From Beverwykella pulmonaria (Eukaryota > Ascomycota > Dothideomycetes > Pleosporales > Melanommataceae), in the NCBI GenBank assembly GCA_001599595.1, contig BCHH01000021.1, positions 62,001 through 126,000 on the forward strand: a stretch of 64,000 nucleotides of DNA, given 5' to 3'. Position 1 is the stretch's first letter. Each line of letters starts with the position of its first letter. The notes beneath the pieces were generated by a model. It was not told the origin of the DNA. It was given only the letters and a program-made list of their open reading frames with translations, and ran no database searches. The position numbers and the translations under genes are program-made. Of this stretch, positions 23,661 through 34,510 are shown piece by piece.

Positions 23661-23668
23661 TCACGTGA
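23661..23668. promoter_or_regulatory. Palindromic E-box TCACGTGA
   Basis: This is a perfect 8-base palindrome with a CACGTG core, the type bound by bHLH factors. It lies 222 bases before the heme gene start and about 660 bases from the ATG8 start. Function is inferred only from the motif. Confidence 0.4.
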
Positions 23669-23890
23669 CCATCTGTTTGCGCGGTGAACGCTTGGCATTT
23701 TCGGAGCTCTTCGGTTTACTCCGACGGGCGTCATGCTACCGTGGTGTGATGGATGTTCTGATTTTGTTCCTGGGCCCAATTTAGCCACTTCTTCATACTC
23801 CGACATCTACAAAGCTTTGTTTCCTCTGCCACAACTTCGGTCTTTTCCCCATGTTCTCGTCGTAACGTTGTAGCCCACAATTGCACCGCA

Positions 23891-25209
23891 ATGCCTCCCC
23901 CGCGGCCCTCATGCCGCCTCCTCCGAGCGCTCGAGCTCCAATATAGTGCTGTCCCTCGAAAACCGTTCGCCGCGCGACAATTCGGCACTACTCGACCCTT
24001 CAAGTTCGATGATCCTCGCAAATTCGATCCATTGAAAGAATGGCGGAACCCGAAACCGAGTAAATGGGGAAACAGGATGCGGCTCTACTTCTTCCTGCCA
24101 CTGACCGTGGCGATAACCTACTCCATGGCAGGCTTCTAGCTCTCTCCATGAGCGCACACAACCTACTAACACCTTCCCAGCTCACGGGCGACAAACCCAC
24201 TGCGACCGCGCTCGAAGGCCCCACCATCGCCGACAAGGACGCTCTCCTCAAACGTGAGAATGGCGTAACAGACAACTCCCCCATGCGCCTACGCATGGAA
24301 TCCTTCATCAAGGCCCAGCAGAAAGAAATCGTAGCGGCACTCGAGAAAGTCGACGGCTCAAAATTCCAGGTCGACTCCTGGCAACGGCCCGAAGGCGGCG
24401 GCGGGATAACCTGCGTGCTCCAAGACGGAAACGTCTTCGAGAAAGCCGGCGTGAACATATCTGTCGTATACGGCCGCCTCCCGCGCGCCGCAATCCAGAA
24501 AATGCGCGTCAACCACAAAGCGCTCGACCCGTCGGTTGAATCGCTGGGATTCTTCGCTGCGGGGTTGAGTATGGTATTGCACCCTAAGAACCCCATGGCG
24601 CCGACCGTCCACCTCAACTACCGTTACTTCGAGACGACCGACGAGGACGGCAACACAAGCGCATGGTGGTACGGTGGCGGCTGCGATCTCACGCCCTGCT
24701 ACCTCTTCGATGAGGATGCGATTCACTTCCACAACTCGATCAAGAACGCTTGCGACAAGCACGATAAAGCATACTATCCGCGCTTCAAGAAGTGGTGCGA
24801 CGAGTACTTCAGCAATAAGCATCGTAGCGAGACACGGGGCGTCGGCGGTATATTCTTCGATGACTTGGATGAGACGGAGAAGGACCAGGAGCAGCTGTTT
24901 TCCTTTGTGCAGGACTGCTTGCAAGCATTCTTGCCGTCGTACTTACCGATTATCAACCGGAGGAAGGACATGCCATTCACCGAGGAGCAAAAGCAGTGGC
25001 AACAGTTGCGTAGAGGGCGATACGTCGAGTTCAATCTTGTGCACGATCGGGGCACGGCATTTGGACTGAACACTCCCGGAGCGAGGGTTGAGAGTATTCT
25101 GATGAGTCTACCGCTTACTGCAAGGTGGCAGTACATGCATGCTCCGGAGAAGGGGAGCAGAGAAGAGAGATTGTTAGAAGTACTGAAGCAGCCGAAGGAG
25201 TGGGTGTAA
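23891..25209 (+). CDS. HEM13: Coproporphyrinogen III oxidase (aerobic), N-terminus uncertain
   Basis: The enzyme oxidatively decarboxylates coproporphyrinogen III to protoporphyrinogen IX in heme synthesis. The catalytic part is certain: [60 protein letters not shown] and [20 protein letters not shown], ending [20 protein letters not shown]. The start is open. (a) Exon 23891-24106 (a mitochondrial-type leader rich in Arg) can be spliced to 24181 in phase by a weak GTGGCG donor and a strong CTAAC...TTCCCAG acceptor, giving 414 residues. (b) Unspliced, the leader frame ends at 24139 after a TM-like [18 protein letters not shown], and translation could start at the ATG at 24148 (353 residues). 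I list the longer span. Human CPO has a mitochondrial leader and yeast Hem13 is cytosolic, so both forms are plausible. Confidence 0.93.
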
Positions 25210-25670
25210 AAATATGTGTGTATATATCATTTGTACCATCACAAAAGCAGATTTTTGATTGGGGGTATATCTTTGCCATTTTCCATTCGATTACGTGCCT
25301 GAGCGTTTCCTGTCCATTCAATTGAATCCTATGGTAAAAATCCCGAGTTTGAGGGCGTGAAGATGTTCATTATGCTTAGGAGAAACATACGGATTCCCAA
25401 ACAGTCAACCAAGTCAACGTACCTTTCTGCGCTGTATCGTGATCTACGTAGAGTAGTAAAAATTTTGTCATTGTAAGTGGTACATTGGGTCAAGAAGACT
25501 AAATATCAACCCTCAGTCCTCCGTTGAAGTCAGAAATAAGTTCACGTTCCCTCCCCACGTAGCGCCTTGGCAACCAAATCCCACATCATTGGCCCGGTGA
25601 CTGAGAAACTATCTTCTTCAAACACCTCTTTCGCTCGCTCGTTCTCCTCTCATTATCTTTAGACGAAATT
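25210..25670. other. HEM13-TRM9 intergenic region
   Basis: This holds the HEM13 3' end (AT-rich) and the TRM9 promoter. Nothing else is supported. Confidence 0.5.
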
Positions 25671-26593
25671 ATGGCAGAAACAGAGCCCCGCGGCGAGAAG
25701 TATGAAGCGCAGCACGTGCACTCAGTATACGAAGAAATAGCTTCACACTTCTCATCTACTCGATATAAGGTGTGCGTCACGATGTCTCCTCGCTGACAAC
25801 TTTGAGTACGACGGTACTAACGTATCAAAGCCTTGGCCGATTGTCGAGAGGTTTCTAAAGGATCTTCCAGATGGAGCTGTGGGCGCCGATGTCGGGTGTG
25901 GGAACGGGAAATATTTAGCAGTCAATTCGAATGTGTTCATTGTGGGCTCGGATCGGTATGTTCAGTTCACCTCTTGAAACATAATCGCAATGGCCACGCA
26001 AGTCTACGCTGATAAGTAATATTAACAAACTTAGTTCAACAAATCTTGTCCACATTGCCCAAACCCACAAACCCCATGCAGCAATAGTAGCAGACAACCT
26101 CAGTCTCCCACACCCCTTACACAGTTTCGACTTCGCTATATCCATAGCTGTCATCCACCACCTATCAACGCCAGAAAGACGGGTAGAAGCAGTTAAATCC
26201 GTTCTGGACCTCCTACGTACAGGACCGAAAGACCAAACTCTGAGCGGAAGTAGAGCACTGATCTACGTCTGGGCGCTAGAGCAGAAAGATAGCCGGAGAG
26301 GGTGGGATGAGGGACATGAACAGGATGTTATGGTACCGTGGGTTCTGAAGGGGGGTGAGAAAGTAAAGAAAGAAAAGGGAAAAAAGAAGAGGCGAAAAGA
26401 TGAAGAGCCCACGGCCGAGGCTGAGGAACGAGCGGTGCCAGCGCAAGAGGATAAGACATTCTTGCGATATTATCATTTGTATAAGAAAGGAGAGTTGGAG
26501 CATGATATTGCGCAGGCTGGTGGGGCGGTTGTGGAGTCAGGGTATGAGAAGGACAACTGGTGGGCGATAGCAGTTCCCAAAGGCGAGGAGTGA
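25671..26593 (+). CDS. TRM9: tRNA wobble-uridine carboxymethyl methyltransferase Trm9
   Basis: Trm9 methylates the carboxymethyl group on wobble uridine of certain tRNAs, forming mcm5U and mcm5s2U, with Trm112 as partner. Three exons (25671-25769, 25831-25955, 26035-26593) encode 260 residues. The N-terminus (GEKYEAQHVHSVYEEIASHF) is the typical Trm9/ALKBH8 start. The SAM-binding glycine motif GADVGCGNGKYL is at about 51-62. FAISIAVIHHLSTPERR is the conserved motif near the active site. A Lys-rich insert (about residues 175-205) splits the last part, before the conserved RYYHLYKKGELE block. Such an insert also occurs in other fungal Trm9. Identification is by these blocks. Confidence 0.94.
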
Positions 26594-26812
26594 TCGATTG
26601 GTTCCGGATTGGCACACTTGGCTACCTTGATACCCTACAGCCTTTGTCATTTGCAACAAAGTACACTTGTATAACACGACGCGGGTCTCTATATTGAAAC
26701 AGTCAACATTATAGACTTGTGTTCCAACAAACATCGGACGCCATCAATGATAGTACACCCAGAGCTCCACACTTTTTTAAGCGCACAGCCTTTCATATTC
26801 TTCCTCTATGCT

Positions 26813-28146
26813 CTACTCTTCAACCAGTACGACGGGCAGCGCATGGTTACTTTCGGTTAAGGGAAATAGCTGCCAGTAAAATCCTACAGCCCCGGCGACA
26901 AGCACAACATAGTATGCGACTGTCCATGCAACACCTCGCCACTTATAGTGATTATGTTCCCCGTCATCATCGCCCCTCTTTCCAGCGCCTGGAGGCCCAA
27001 TTGGAATACCGGCTTCTACTCCAACGCGTCCCCAGAATCGGGGTAGACCTAGCCAGTTGCAGAAGGCATGCGCTAATATGATGGAGAGGATATTCCCGGT
27101 ACGGAGGAACACGAAGGCGGCGAAGAATCCAAACAAGGATGTGTACGTAAACTGAAAGAGGGTACGAAGCACTGCAAAAGGGAGTGGAGTGAGTGCGTGG
27201 GTCAATCGGAATTCGTAGAGGTGGTGGACGTGGGCGATGCCGAAATACAACGGCGTGAGGAAGATGATCTGTTTCCCAGAGAATTGGGCGAGTACATGGA
27301 GCGGAATTATGAGGGCCCTCCATATAAGCTCTTCGCTGACGGGGCCCTGTGCAATATGAGCTTGCTTCGAGCTTGCCTCGGTGACCTAAACTTACAACAA
27401 CGAAGTTCCTGTATCCCATCCAGCTACTCAGGACTTCATAGACTCCCCTACCTCGTATCCAATCCCTCCAGCCACCTTCCACTATCCCATACTCGAACAG
27501 AGGACCTGCGAATAGGATCGAGACAAGTAGCATTGTCTTCGCTGTGTCGAAGAGGGAGAGCGGCCAGAAGCCAAGCAGCCTGAGGATCTCCTGGGCCGGC
27601 AAGCTGCCATACTGATGCAGCACGTAAATGGTCAGGGCAAGACTGAGGAAGCTCGAAAGCGTAACTGCTCGCACTCTTGCACGTATAGACGAGGGCGCAT
27701 CGCGGGTTAGCTGCGGGGACGGCCGTGTGGCAGGCGAGAGATAGAATGGCACGACGTAGATGAACGTGAAGAGAACCTACAGCTCCATTGTTAGTCCGAG
27801 GTTCAATTTGCTTCAATGCATGCCCGTCGATAGGTAGAGAGCCATATGGACAGGGTGGGGGCTTGAAAGCGTGGAGCGGAACGCACCGACAAGAGTGCCG
27901 CAGTGTTGGGAGAGATGGCCGGCGCTTTGGGGGCTGACCACACGTTAGCCATGCTGAAAACAATTTCACGATTTTGAGGCTCTAGTGCGCAGAAGATGGA
28001 GTCTGTGATACGTCGCGCGGGCGTCTGAGATAAAAGGGGAGAAGCGCAGGCCAATGGATCTGTGCCTTACCGCCTTTGACGTGTTGTTCGTAAAGCTTCC
28101 CCAAAGCGCTGAAACGATCGGTCCAACCTTTCATAGGCGGCGGCAT
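26813..28146 (-). CDS. RCE1: CaaX prenyl endopeptidase Rce1
   Basis: Rce1 is an ER membrane glutamic-type protease that removes the -aaX tripeptide from prenylated proteins such as Ras and Rho. Four exons (28146-28071, 27933-27887, 27776-27396, 27346-26813) encode 345 residues. The first exon (MPPPMKGWTDRF...) ends at a clear GTAAGG donor. The acceptor at 27934 follows a CTAAC branch site and joins in frame to APKAPAISPNTAALLS. Catalytic motifs are present: GPVSEELIWRALI (paired glutamates), FGIAHVHHLYE and HAFCNWLG. Several TM segments are visible, for example VLFTFIYVVPFYL. If the first intron is missed, an internal ATG at 27952 would give a shorter N-terminus. The gene is convergent with TRM9. 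Confidence 0.93.
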
Positions 28147-29170
28147 TGTGGGCACTCGTTGTTGTCGCAGGCGTACAGTAGCATACGCAGTAGCATACGT
28201 CGTGAAGCGCGGAGCGTTAACAATAGGAAGTGTGGAATTGTGACAGTATTCTTTATAGCTGCTCCCCCGCTTCTTCCAGCCATTGTTCGTCAGCCCGCTC
28301 CGAGTCTCCGAATAGAAACAGTCCAAATCACGTGCTGGAACATCATTCGCCCGCGCCGATCCCAGCACCGATCCCATTCACCGCAAAGTCGCACCGCCCT
28401 CCCGTTCGGGTAAGATCCCCCCCAGCGCGAGGCCTCATCCCTGTGTCCGTCGCGCGATCACGGCTGTCCAGGACCGCCACCGGGCCCGTACGCACACGTC
28501 AGTGGCCCATTTCCCAGCCTCTAAAATTATATACTCATCTCGCACGTTCGTTCTCGACGCGTCGCGAGGGCGCATTGGGCTTTATCGTTGTCGATAAGAG
28601 GGAGATCGGTGGAATCGAGAGCAAGGACCTTGAACCCATCAACGTCCGCCGGTGGCTGGCCCGCCGTTGCTATCAATTTCCCAGCCCATCAGGACCATCC
28701 TTACGACGAAAATTTACATCCAAAGAGGTCACACTGTGCACAAATACGGGGTCGCGACTTCTTGCGGCTCGTGCTTCCAGCTTGTCTGCGCGCAGGGTGC
28801 CAGTGCCCTTGCATTGGACAGCACCTGCAGACGCGAGCTGCATCTGCATCAGCGACTGAACCTCTTTGGGCCGCCTCGCCTGTTCGGACGGCAGGGCCAC
28901 AGCTCTCCTGACCAGTTTTAACAGACGCCGCCCACTCCTCCCTCTTTCTCTCCGGAATCTCAAACCTTTTAATGCCTTTGCGCTCCATTTGTCACTCTTT
29001 TGACGTGTCTGTATAGCACTTCTTGTCACTCTTTACAGCTGGTGTTTCTCTCGCTCTTTCTCTTATTCCTTCCGTTATTATATTTTTTTCCTTAATGTTC
29101 GGGCTCATATTATCGGCACGCTCTCACGAACCTACGTATTTGAGTTCACGCTACACTTTCCTTCCTCAGC
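28147..29170. other. Divergent promoter, RCE1 and Ser-rich gene
   Basis: This is about 1 kb of non-coding DNA. The half nearest 29170 is strongly pyrimidine-rich (about 28920-29165) and is a likely leader and promoter of the Ser-rich gene. No gene was recognised. Confidence 0.5.
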
Positions 29171-31551
29171 ATGGCCTCGAGTCCCAACCTTCGCAACTAC
29201 CGCGCATCCACTTCCAAATCGCCCGCTTCCTCTCGCGTTGCTTCACCCCTCTCCAGTTTTCCAAAATTCTCCCCGCCGACATCGAGAAACACGTCGCCTG
29301 CCAGGAGGCCTCTTCACGACCGTTCCCATTCGCAGACCAATCAGTATTCGGGACCTACTATTCGCATAGTCGAAGATCCCGGGATCGATGCATCTGACAT
29401 TTATTCAAAGACACCCTTCCCCAGTCACAGTTCTCAAATACTACGCCCTCGTAAAGCACCAGGGTACGTGTTCGAGGGCAGGGGTCCTCGCGTTTCAGAT
29501 CTGAGTCCTGTCGCCAATGCGGTCGCAAAGATTGAAGCAGGCCAGTCCCAGTCCCTGGTCCCAGTACCCTTGCATCACAAGAAAGCAAGCAGACATTCGA
29601 CGTCGACTAGCACGTCCGATGCGGACACCATCGTTGCCTCGTCCTTCTCTCCATTGTCGACTAGATTCTCGCAAGGCAGCACACCCCCGTTATCCCCAAG
29701 CCCGGATTCCTGGGCCAGAGAAAAGGGATTGGAAATACTTCAGGAGGACAATTCCCTCTCCTCACCACAAACGTTTTCCACCATTCGGACTGTCCCTCCT
29801 TCGTCTTCGTCCAGTGAAGACCCGCCCGAAACCCACGCATTAACACCAAGAGCCTCAGCCGCGTCGCTTGCCTCCACTGCCTCGACCGATACCCTTACGC
29901 GCGGCGATCACAACAGAGGCTCATCGAGCATCAGTCGACCCATCTCCAAAGTCCCCAATTACGCTCTATCGATATCGTCAGATTCCGACAAGAAGAAGCA
30001 GGCTTCGTCTATTAATACGGAAGCGCAACGACCCGCATCGGAAGTATCGAGACAATCATTTGCATACTCTGATAGTTCTTATACTACCAACGAGCGCCCA
30101 AGATCATCTTCTCAGCCGTCTCCAACTATTCATGAAGCACAACGCGCCACTCTCACGAGCGGAGTTCGAATCAGCTTTCCCGTCGTTCGGGCGCCATCAG
30201 CCAGTAGCTTATGGGCCGAATCACAAAACCTCCCGACCATCTCGTCCCGAATGAACAACCGTGCCTCCCAGGTGCATCATTGGAGCTCTCAGCTGTCGAC
30301 GATACCCTCTGAATCCGACCGCGCGTCTCGATCGCTCGAGCGACGTTCACAATCCTTCGATGGGCGGTATTCGCAAGACGAGTACGCAGGGAGTGGGCGG
30401 GGGTATACTGTGCGGAGGCGACAAACAATTGAAAGCATTGCTTCCTCAGATAATGTCCCCTCAGTTCCCGGGACCGGATCATCGGTCGCTATGCCTCTGC
30501 CCTTGTTCTCTCCCCTCACCCGGCCGTCACAGGAAGAGAAAGAGTCCGATGAACACCATGATACTATTTCACCGCTTCAATCCCCCCCGATAAGGAAACA
30601 GAGATCTGGTTTTCTGAGGCGACACGATAGCGACTCGCGATCCAGCTCCTCGAGGCCTGGTTCTTCCCAATCAGATCTCACTACGTTCATTTCAAGCACG
30701 ATCCCGGCTTGGGCAAGGTATTCATTCAGCGGCCTCGATATAGCATCTTGTAGCTAATTGTGTGATAGGGTTTACTACCGTCGCGGTGAACGTGTATCGA
30801 TGGGCGCACCCGAATCTATGAGCGACGTCTCTGAATCTCGACTGAACACGGCGCAAAGCGGTCGGACAAACACACCCTCAGAGGGCAACTTTCCTTTGAG
30901 TATCTACCGACCACGCAATCGGCCTCACGACCGCCTGTCGCATCCAGAGACGATGTCGATTTCGGACGACATGCCTATTGAGCAAGAAGTATACGTTATT
31001 GGACCGCCTAGACACCATAGGTCAGAACTATTCACTCCTCGCCTGCGACAGGATCGGCGGAGTCAAGCGCGATTGAGTGCATGGAAGGCACCCTCTTTCG
31101 ACGATACTTTAGGAACACTATTCTTCAGCCGCCAAAATAGGCAGATAATGCTCTTTGTTTTTGGATTCATTTTCCCATTCGGTAAGCTACCGCATCCCGC
31201 TCCATTCGCTTAATCCTGGCTTCATGGAATGATACTGACCAATTTAATAGCATGGATAATTGCAGCCTTCCTCCCTTTACCCCCTGACCCTGAGATGGTT
31301 GAGGCGTCGCCAAGCCAGATGGACGTCGAGCGCCAGTTCGCCCAGGAAGTCGGACCTGTTGATGATCGATCATATCAGAAAGCTCTATGGTGGCGCAATT
31401 TAAATCGGATAATGGCTGCGGTTGGGACACTCCTAGTTGGAGTGATTGTGAGTCTACTAATGTTCTATATGATTCCGCTCTACGTGTACTAACTGCTCCC
31501 CTTTAGATTGCACTGGCAATTCTTGCATCCCGGATGGCATCCCGGATGTAA
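29171..31551 (+). CDS. Ser-rich protein with two C-terminal TM segments
   Basis: Four exons (29171-30717, 30769-31181, 31251-31447, 31507-31551) encode 733 residues. The first ~610 residues are disordered and dominated by Ser, Pro, Arg and Thr, with many SP/TP and RxxS sites that suggest heavy phosphorylation. A conserved-looking region then leads into two hydrophobic helices, IMLFVFGFIFPFAWIIAAFL (about 644-664) and MAAVGTLLVGVIIALAILAS (about 706-726), separated by a charged loop. The very C-terminus is RMASRM. Proteins of this build are annotated only as serine-rich proteins in filamentous ascomycetes; no function is known to me. A tail-anchored hairpin topology with a long cytosolic part is inferred. 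Confidence 0.83.
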
Positions 31552-32932
31552 AGTCCCTTAGACACTTTTGCCTTTTGGCTCATCAACACTATCACTAACA
31601 CCATTATGGTGTATCTCATTACACAGACACCCACACACCCACACCCACACACATGGAATGCATATCCACGTCACATGGCACCCACGATATTCCCTTCTAA
31701 TGAGCACTATTTAACGACGATCTTGATGCCATTTACGTCCTTTAATCACGTATTTCTTATATCTCTCTGTTACGACTACGCTCCATGACGACATTTGAAT
31801 CGCCTTGAGTTCTGTGGCACGTAGACAGTGTACAAATTTTTCATTTTTTAGACCGTTCGCAAATGGCACAGCGACAGCAAAAGCAATGGCGTTCTGCATA
31901 GCGTAGCGTAGCGCGGCGTTTGCATCTTCAGATGTTGTTGCATCTTGTACAGCACAGAGCAGAGCACAGGCGTGTATTCTTTTCTTTTGTACCTTTTTAC
32001 ATTTTTATCCCCCATTCCGCCCCAAAACGGGCGGAAAGACAGAGCCTGCAAGCATTGCGTGTGCATGCTTTGTACAACTCTTAATGTAGTTTCAAGACCG
32101 AACTATATCTTGTAATTGTAGATCGGCGGTCCGAACTCCCCCGGGACACGCTAAACAAATATGTTACTTTTCAACCTCGCGCTCTCCGTGTTGTTGCTTT
32201 GCCTCGGGCGCAATCCTGAACATGGCGTATCTGCTGAGGCTGGTGCTCGTGTGACGACGCGCCGACGAGCTCGTTCTCTCATGCAGACAGTGAACGGGAG
32301 CGTGCGCCACACACACCACCCCTGGCCCCGTGTTGAGCTGTCTGTGCGGCGCGCAAGGCTGGCACGGGTGGATGCTGGAACCTCACTGTTCGTTGACGAG
32401 ATGAAAGGGAGTTGGGAGTTTCAGTGACTTGCCGACATCTTTCTTTTTTAACCAGGTGGCTGGGAGGAAAACACTGTGCCATCCTCTGCATTAAACATAG
32501 TGCTAATGCAAGTATCCGTACAGTGCCTTGTGCCGGATGCAATAAGACTGTGAAGAGAAACATCGGCCGTGCTGCTAACAAGAGGATGTCGTAGATAATT
32601 TCGGGAGTTGCTCTACCCTGTGACATGGAGACAGACTCCGCCACAGCTATGACTGCAATATGACTGAAAATGCGAACAGTCATTCTTCCCATCATCAATT
32701 CAGCGGAGGCGAAGCAGGGCAGTGGATGAGTCGAAGTGATGCGTTGCGCTAGTCTCGAAATGGGTTGCGGTCGGGTCTCATTAAAAGCTCTCCCCGCTTC
32801 GCACATGGAGATTTTGCAACCACGCCCGCGCAAACACGCTCTCAGCACCACCACACAGCCTCCAGGCTCTATCAACCTTCTTCTTCCTTCTTTACCCAGT
32901 CTCTACAGACCAGCTCCCACAGAACACCCATC
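31552..32932. other. Gene-free region before TIF6
   Basis: About 1.4 kb. It contains a CA-rich run (31620-31652) and short GCGTA reiterations near 31900. Frames on both strands have poor protein character. The last ~120 bases are pyrimidine-rich leader of TIF6. Confidence 0.5.
31620..31652. repeat. CA-rich simple repeat
   Basis: Imperfect ACAC/CCACAC tract just downstream of the Ser-rich gene. Confidence 0.7.
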
Positions 32933-33890
32933 ATGGCTGTACGCGCACAATTCGAGAACTCCAACGAGTGAGATTGCCCCACCACAACCATTCAAGCACG
33001 CCCATTTCAAACTGTATGCTAACGGTTCGACCTTGCAGAGTTGGTGTCTTCTCCACCCTCACAAATGCGTATGCGATTGTCGCAGTCGGAGCTTCAGAGA
33101 ACTTCTACAGGTGCGCGGTGGCGCATAACGCCTGCTCGAAATTGCCAGCCCGCTAACTATTCCATGACAGTGTTTTCGAAGCCGAACTCCAAGACGTCAT
33201 ACCCATCTGCCATGCCACAATAGCAGGAACTAGGATAGTAGGACGGCTGACCGCTGGGTAAGTCACAAGCAGAGGATTTACGACTGCGCTCGTGGTCTCT
33301 ATCTGGTGAAAACCGAGGAACTGAAACTGATAAATGGCTGCAGCAACAAGAAAGGCCTCCTCGTCCCCACCACCACAACCGATCAAGAACTCCAGCACCT
33401 ACGCAACTCAATACCAGACGCAGTCAAGATCCAGCGGATAGAGGAGCGGTTATCAGCGCTCGGGAACGTCATATGTTGCAACGACCACGTCGCGCTTGTG
33501 CATCCAGACATCGAGCGGGAAACGGAAGAGATAATAGCGGACGTACTGGGCGTTGAGGTCTTCCGACAGACGATCGCGGATAATGTTCTTACGGGCTCGT
33601 ACATGGCGCTGAGCAATCAGGGCGGCATCGTGCACCCCAAAACGTCGATCCAGGATCAGGATGAACTCTCAAGTCTGCTACAAGTACCACTGGTAGCCGG
33701 TAGTGTGAATCGAGGAAGCGCGGTTGTTGGTGCAGGAATGGTTGTTAACGACTGGATGGCCGTGACAGGCCTCGACACCACTGCTACTGAGCTTTCGGTT
33801 GTCGAGTCCGTTTTTAGGCTTGGCGAGGGTAACGGCCCTAGTGCTATCAACACAACTCACAAGGATGCCATAGTAGAATCCTTCTACTAG
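32933..33890 (+). CDS. TIF6: Ribosome anti-association factor eIF6 (Tif6)
   Basis: Tif6 binds pre-60S subunits, is needed for their assembly and export, and blocks premature joining with 40S until released by Efl1 and Sdo1. Four exons (32933-32967, 33039-33110, 33171-33257, 33344-33890) encode 246 residues, the usual length for this pentein-fold protein. Conserved blocks include [74 protein letters not shown] and [15 protein letters not shown]. All three introns fall in the first 90 codons, a pattern common for highly expressed fungal genes. The C-terminal DAIVESFY is conserved in fungi. No anomaly was seen. Confidence 0.98.
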
Positions 33891-34510
33891 ATCAGATCTC
33901 TGGCTTGTTCGGCGGGAATTCTCATGTTCTCGCTTTAAGAAGTGGGAATGGAGCGGACTCGGTGCATGACGTCTGGGAAAAGAGAGCAGGGAATATGGAT
34001 ATTCGTAGCCATAGGCTCTTTCTGGTGTAGAAAATGAATGATACCATGTCACCACAGTGAAGCCAATGGAGCGCAATGAAATTGTAACTCTCTGGTGATT
34101 TCCTAACAGGCAGCAGGACAGCAAAGAAATTTCAGCAAAAGGGGGAAAAAATCCCCTTCATTCTAGCCTCACCGTGTCCCATTTATCTATCAACAAGAAC
34201 TTTTATACCACCATTTCAAATACTGTGTACTGTGATTCGTCAACAAAGTGACGTATGGCACCTACATTCATCCCACATTCTGATAAGGCTGAAGGCGGTG
34301 AGGAAGACCCACGCTTGGCATTACTTCCTCAACCTCGCGCATTCACGGTCAACCTGCTGCTACTTCTCACACATTACTTCCGTACACACAGCGACTTCAA
34401 AATCATGATCACAGTCACTTGAACTCCTATTCACCCGTGGTACCTCACTCGGAGGCAGTTAAGTTGCTGCATGCCCGCCCTCTACCTCCTGGCTGATTTG
34501 ATCACCCACC
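33891..34510. other. TIF6-ESS2 intergenic region
   Basis: TIF6 3' end and ESS2 promoter. No further feature is supported. Confidence 0.5.

Noticed and set aside
26813..28146. Functional link between RCE1 and the CaaX-like small ORF at 14615-14992
   Set aside because: They lie about 12 kb apart with unrelated genes between; co-occurrence in one window is not evidence of a system.
28230..28921. Overlapping plus-strand frames up to 209 codons
   Set aside because: Leader-like composition with no domain; probably promoter and leader of the Ser-rich gene.
32161..32427. 88-codon frame beginning with a signal-like MLLFNLALSVLLLCLG
   Set aside because: The remainder is Arg-rich and unlike a secreted protein; no exon partner or homolog recognised.
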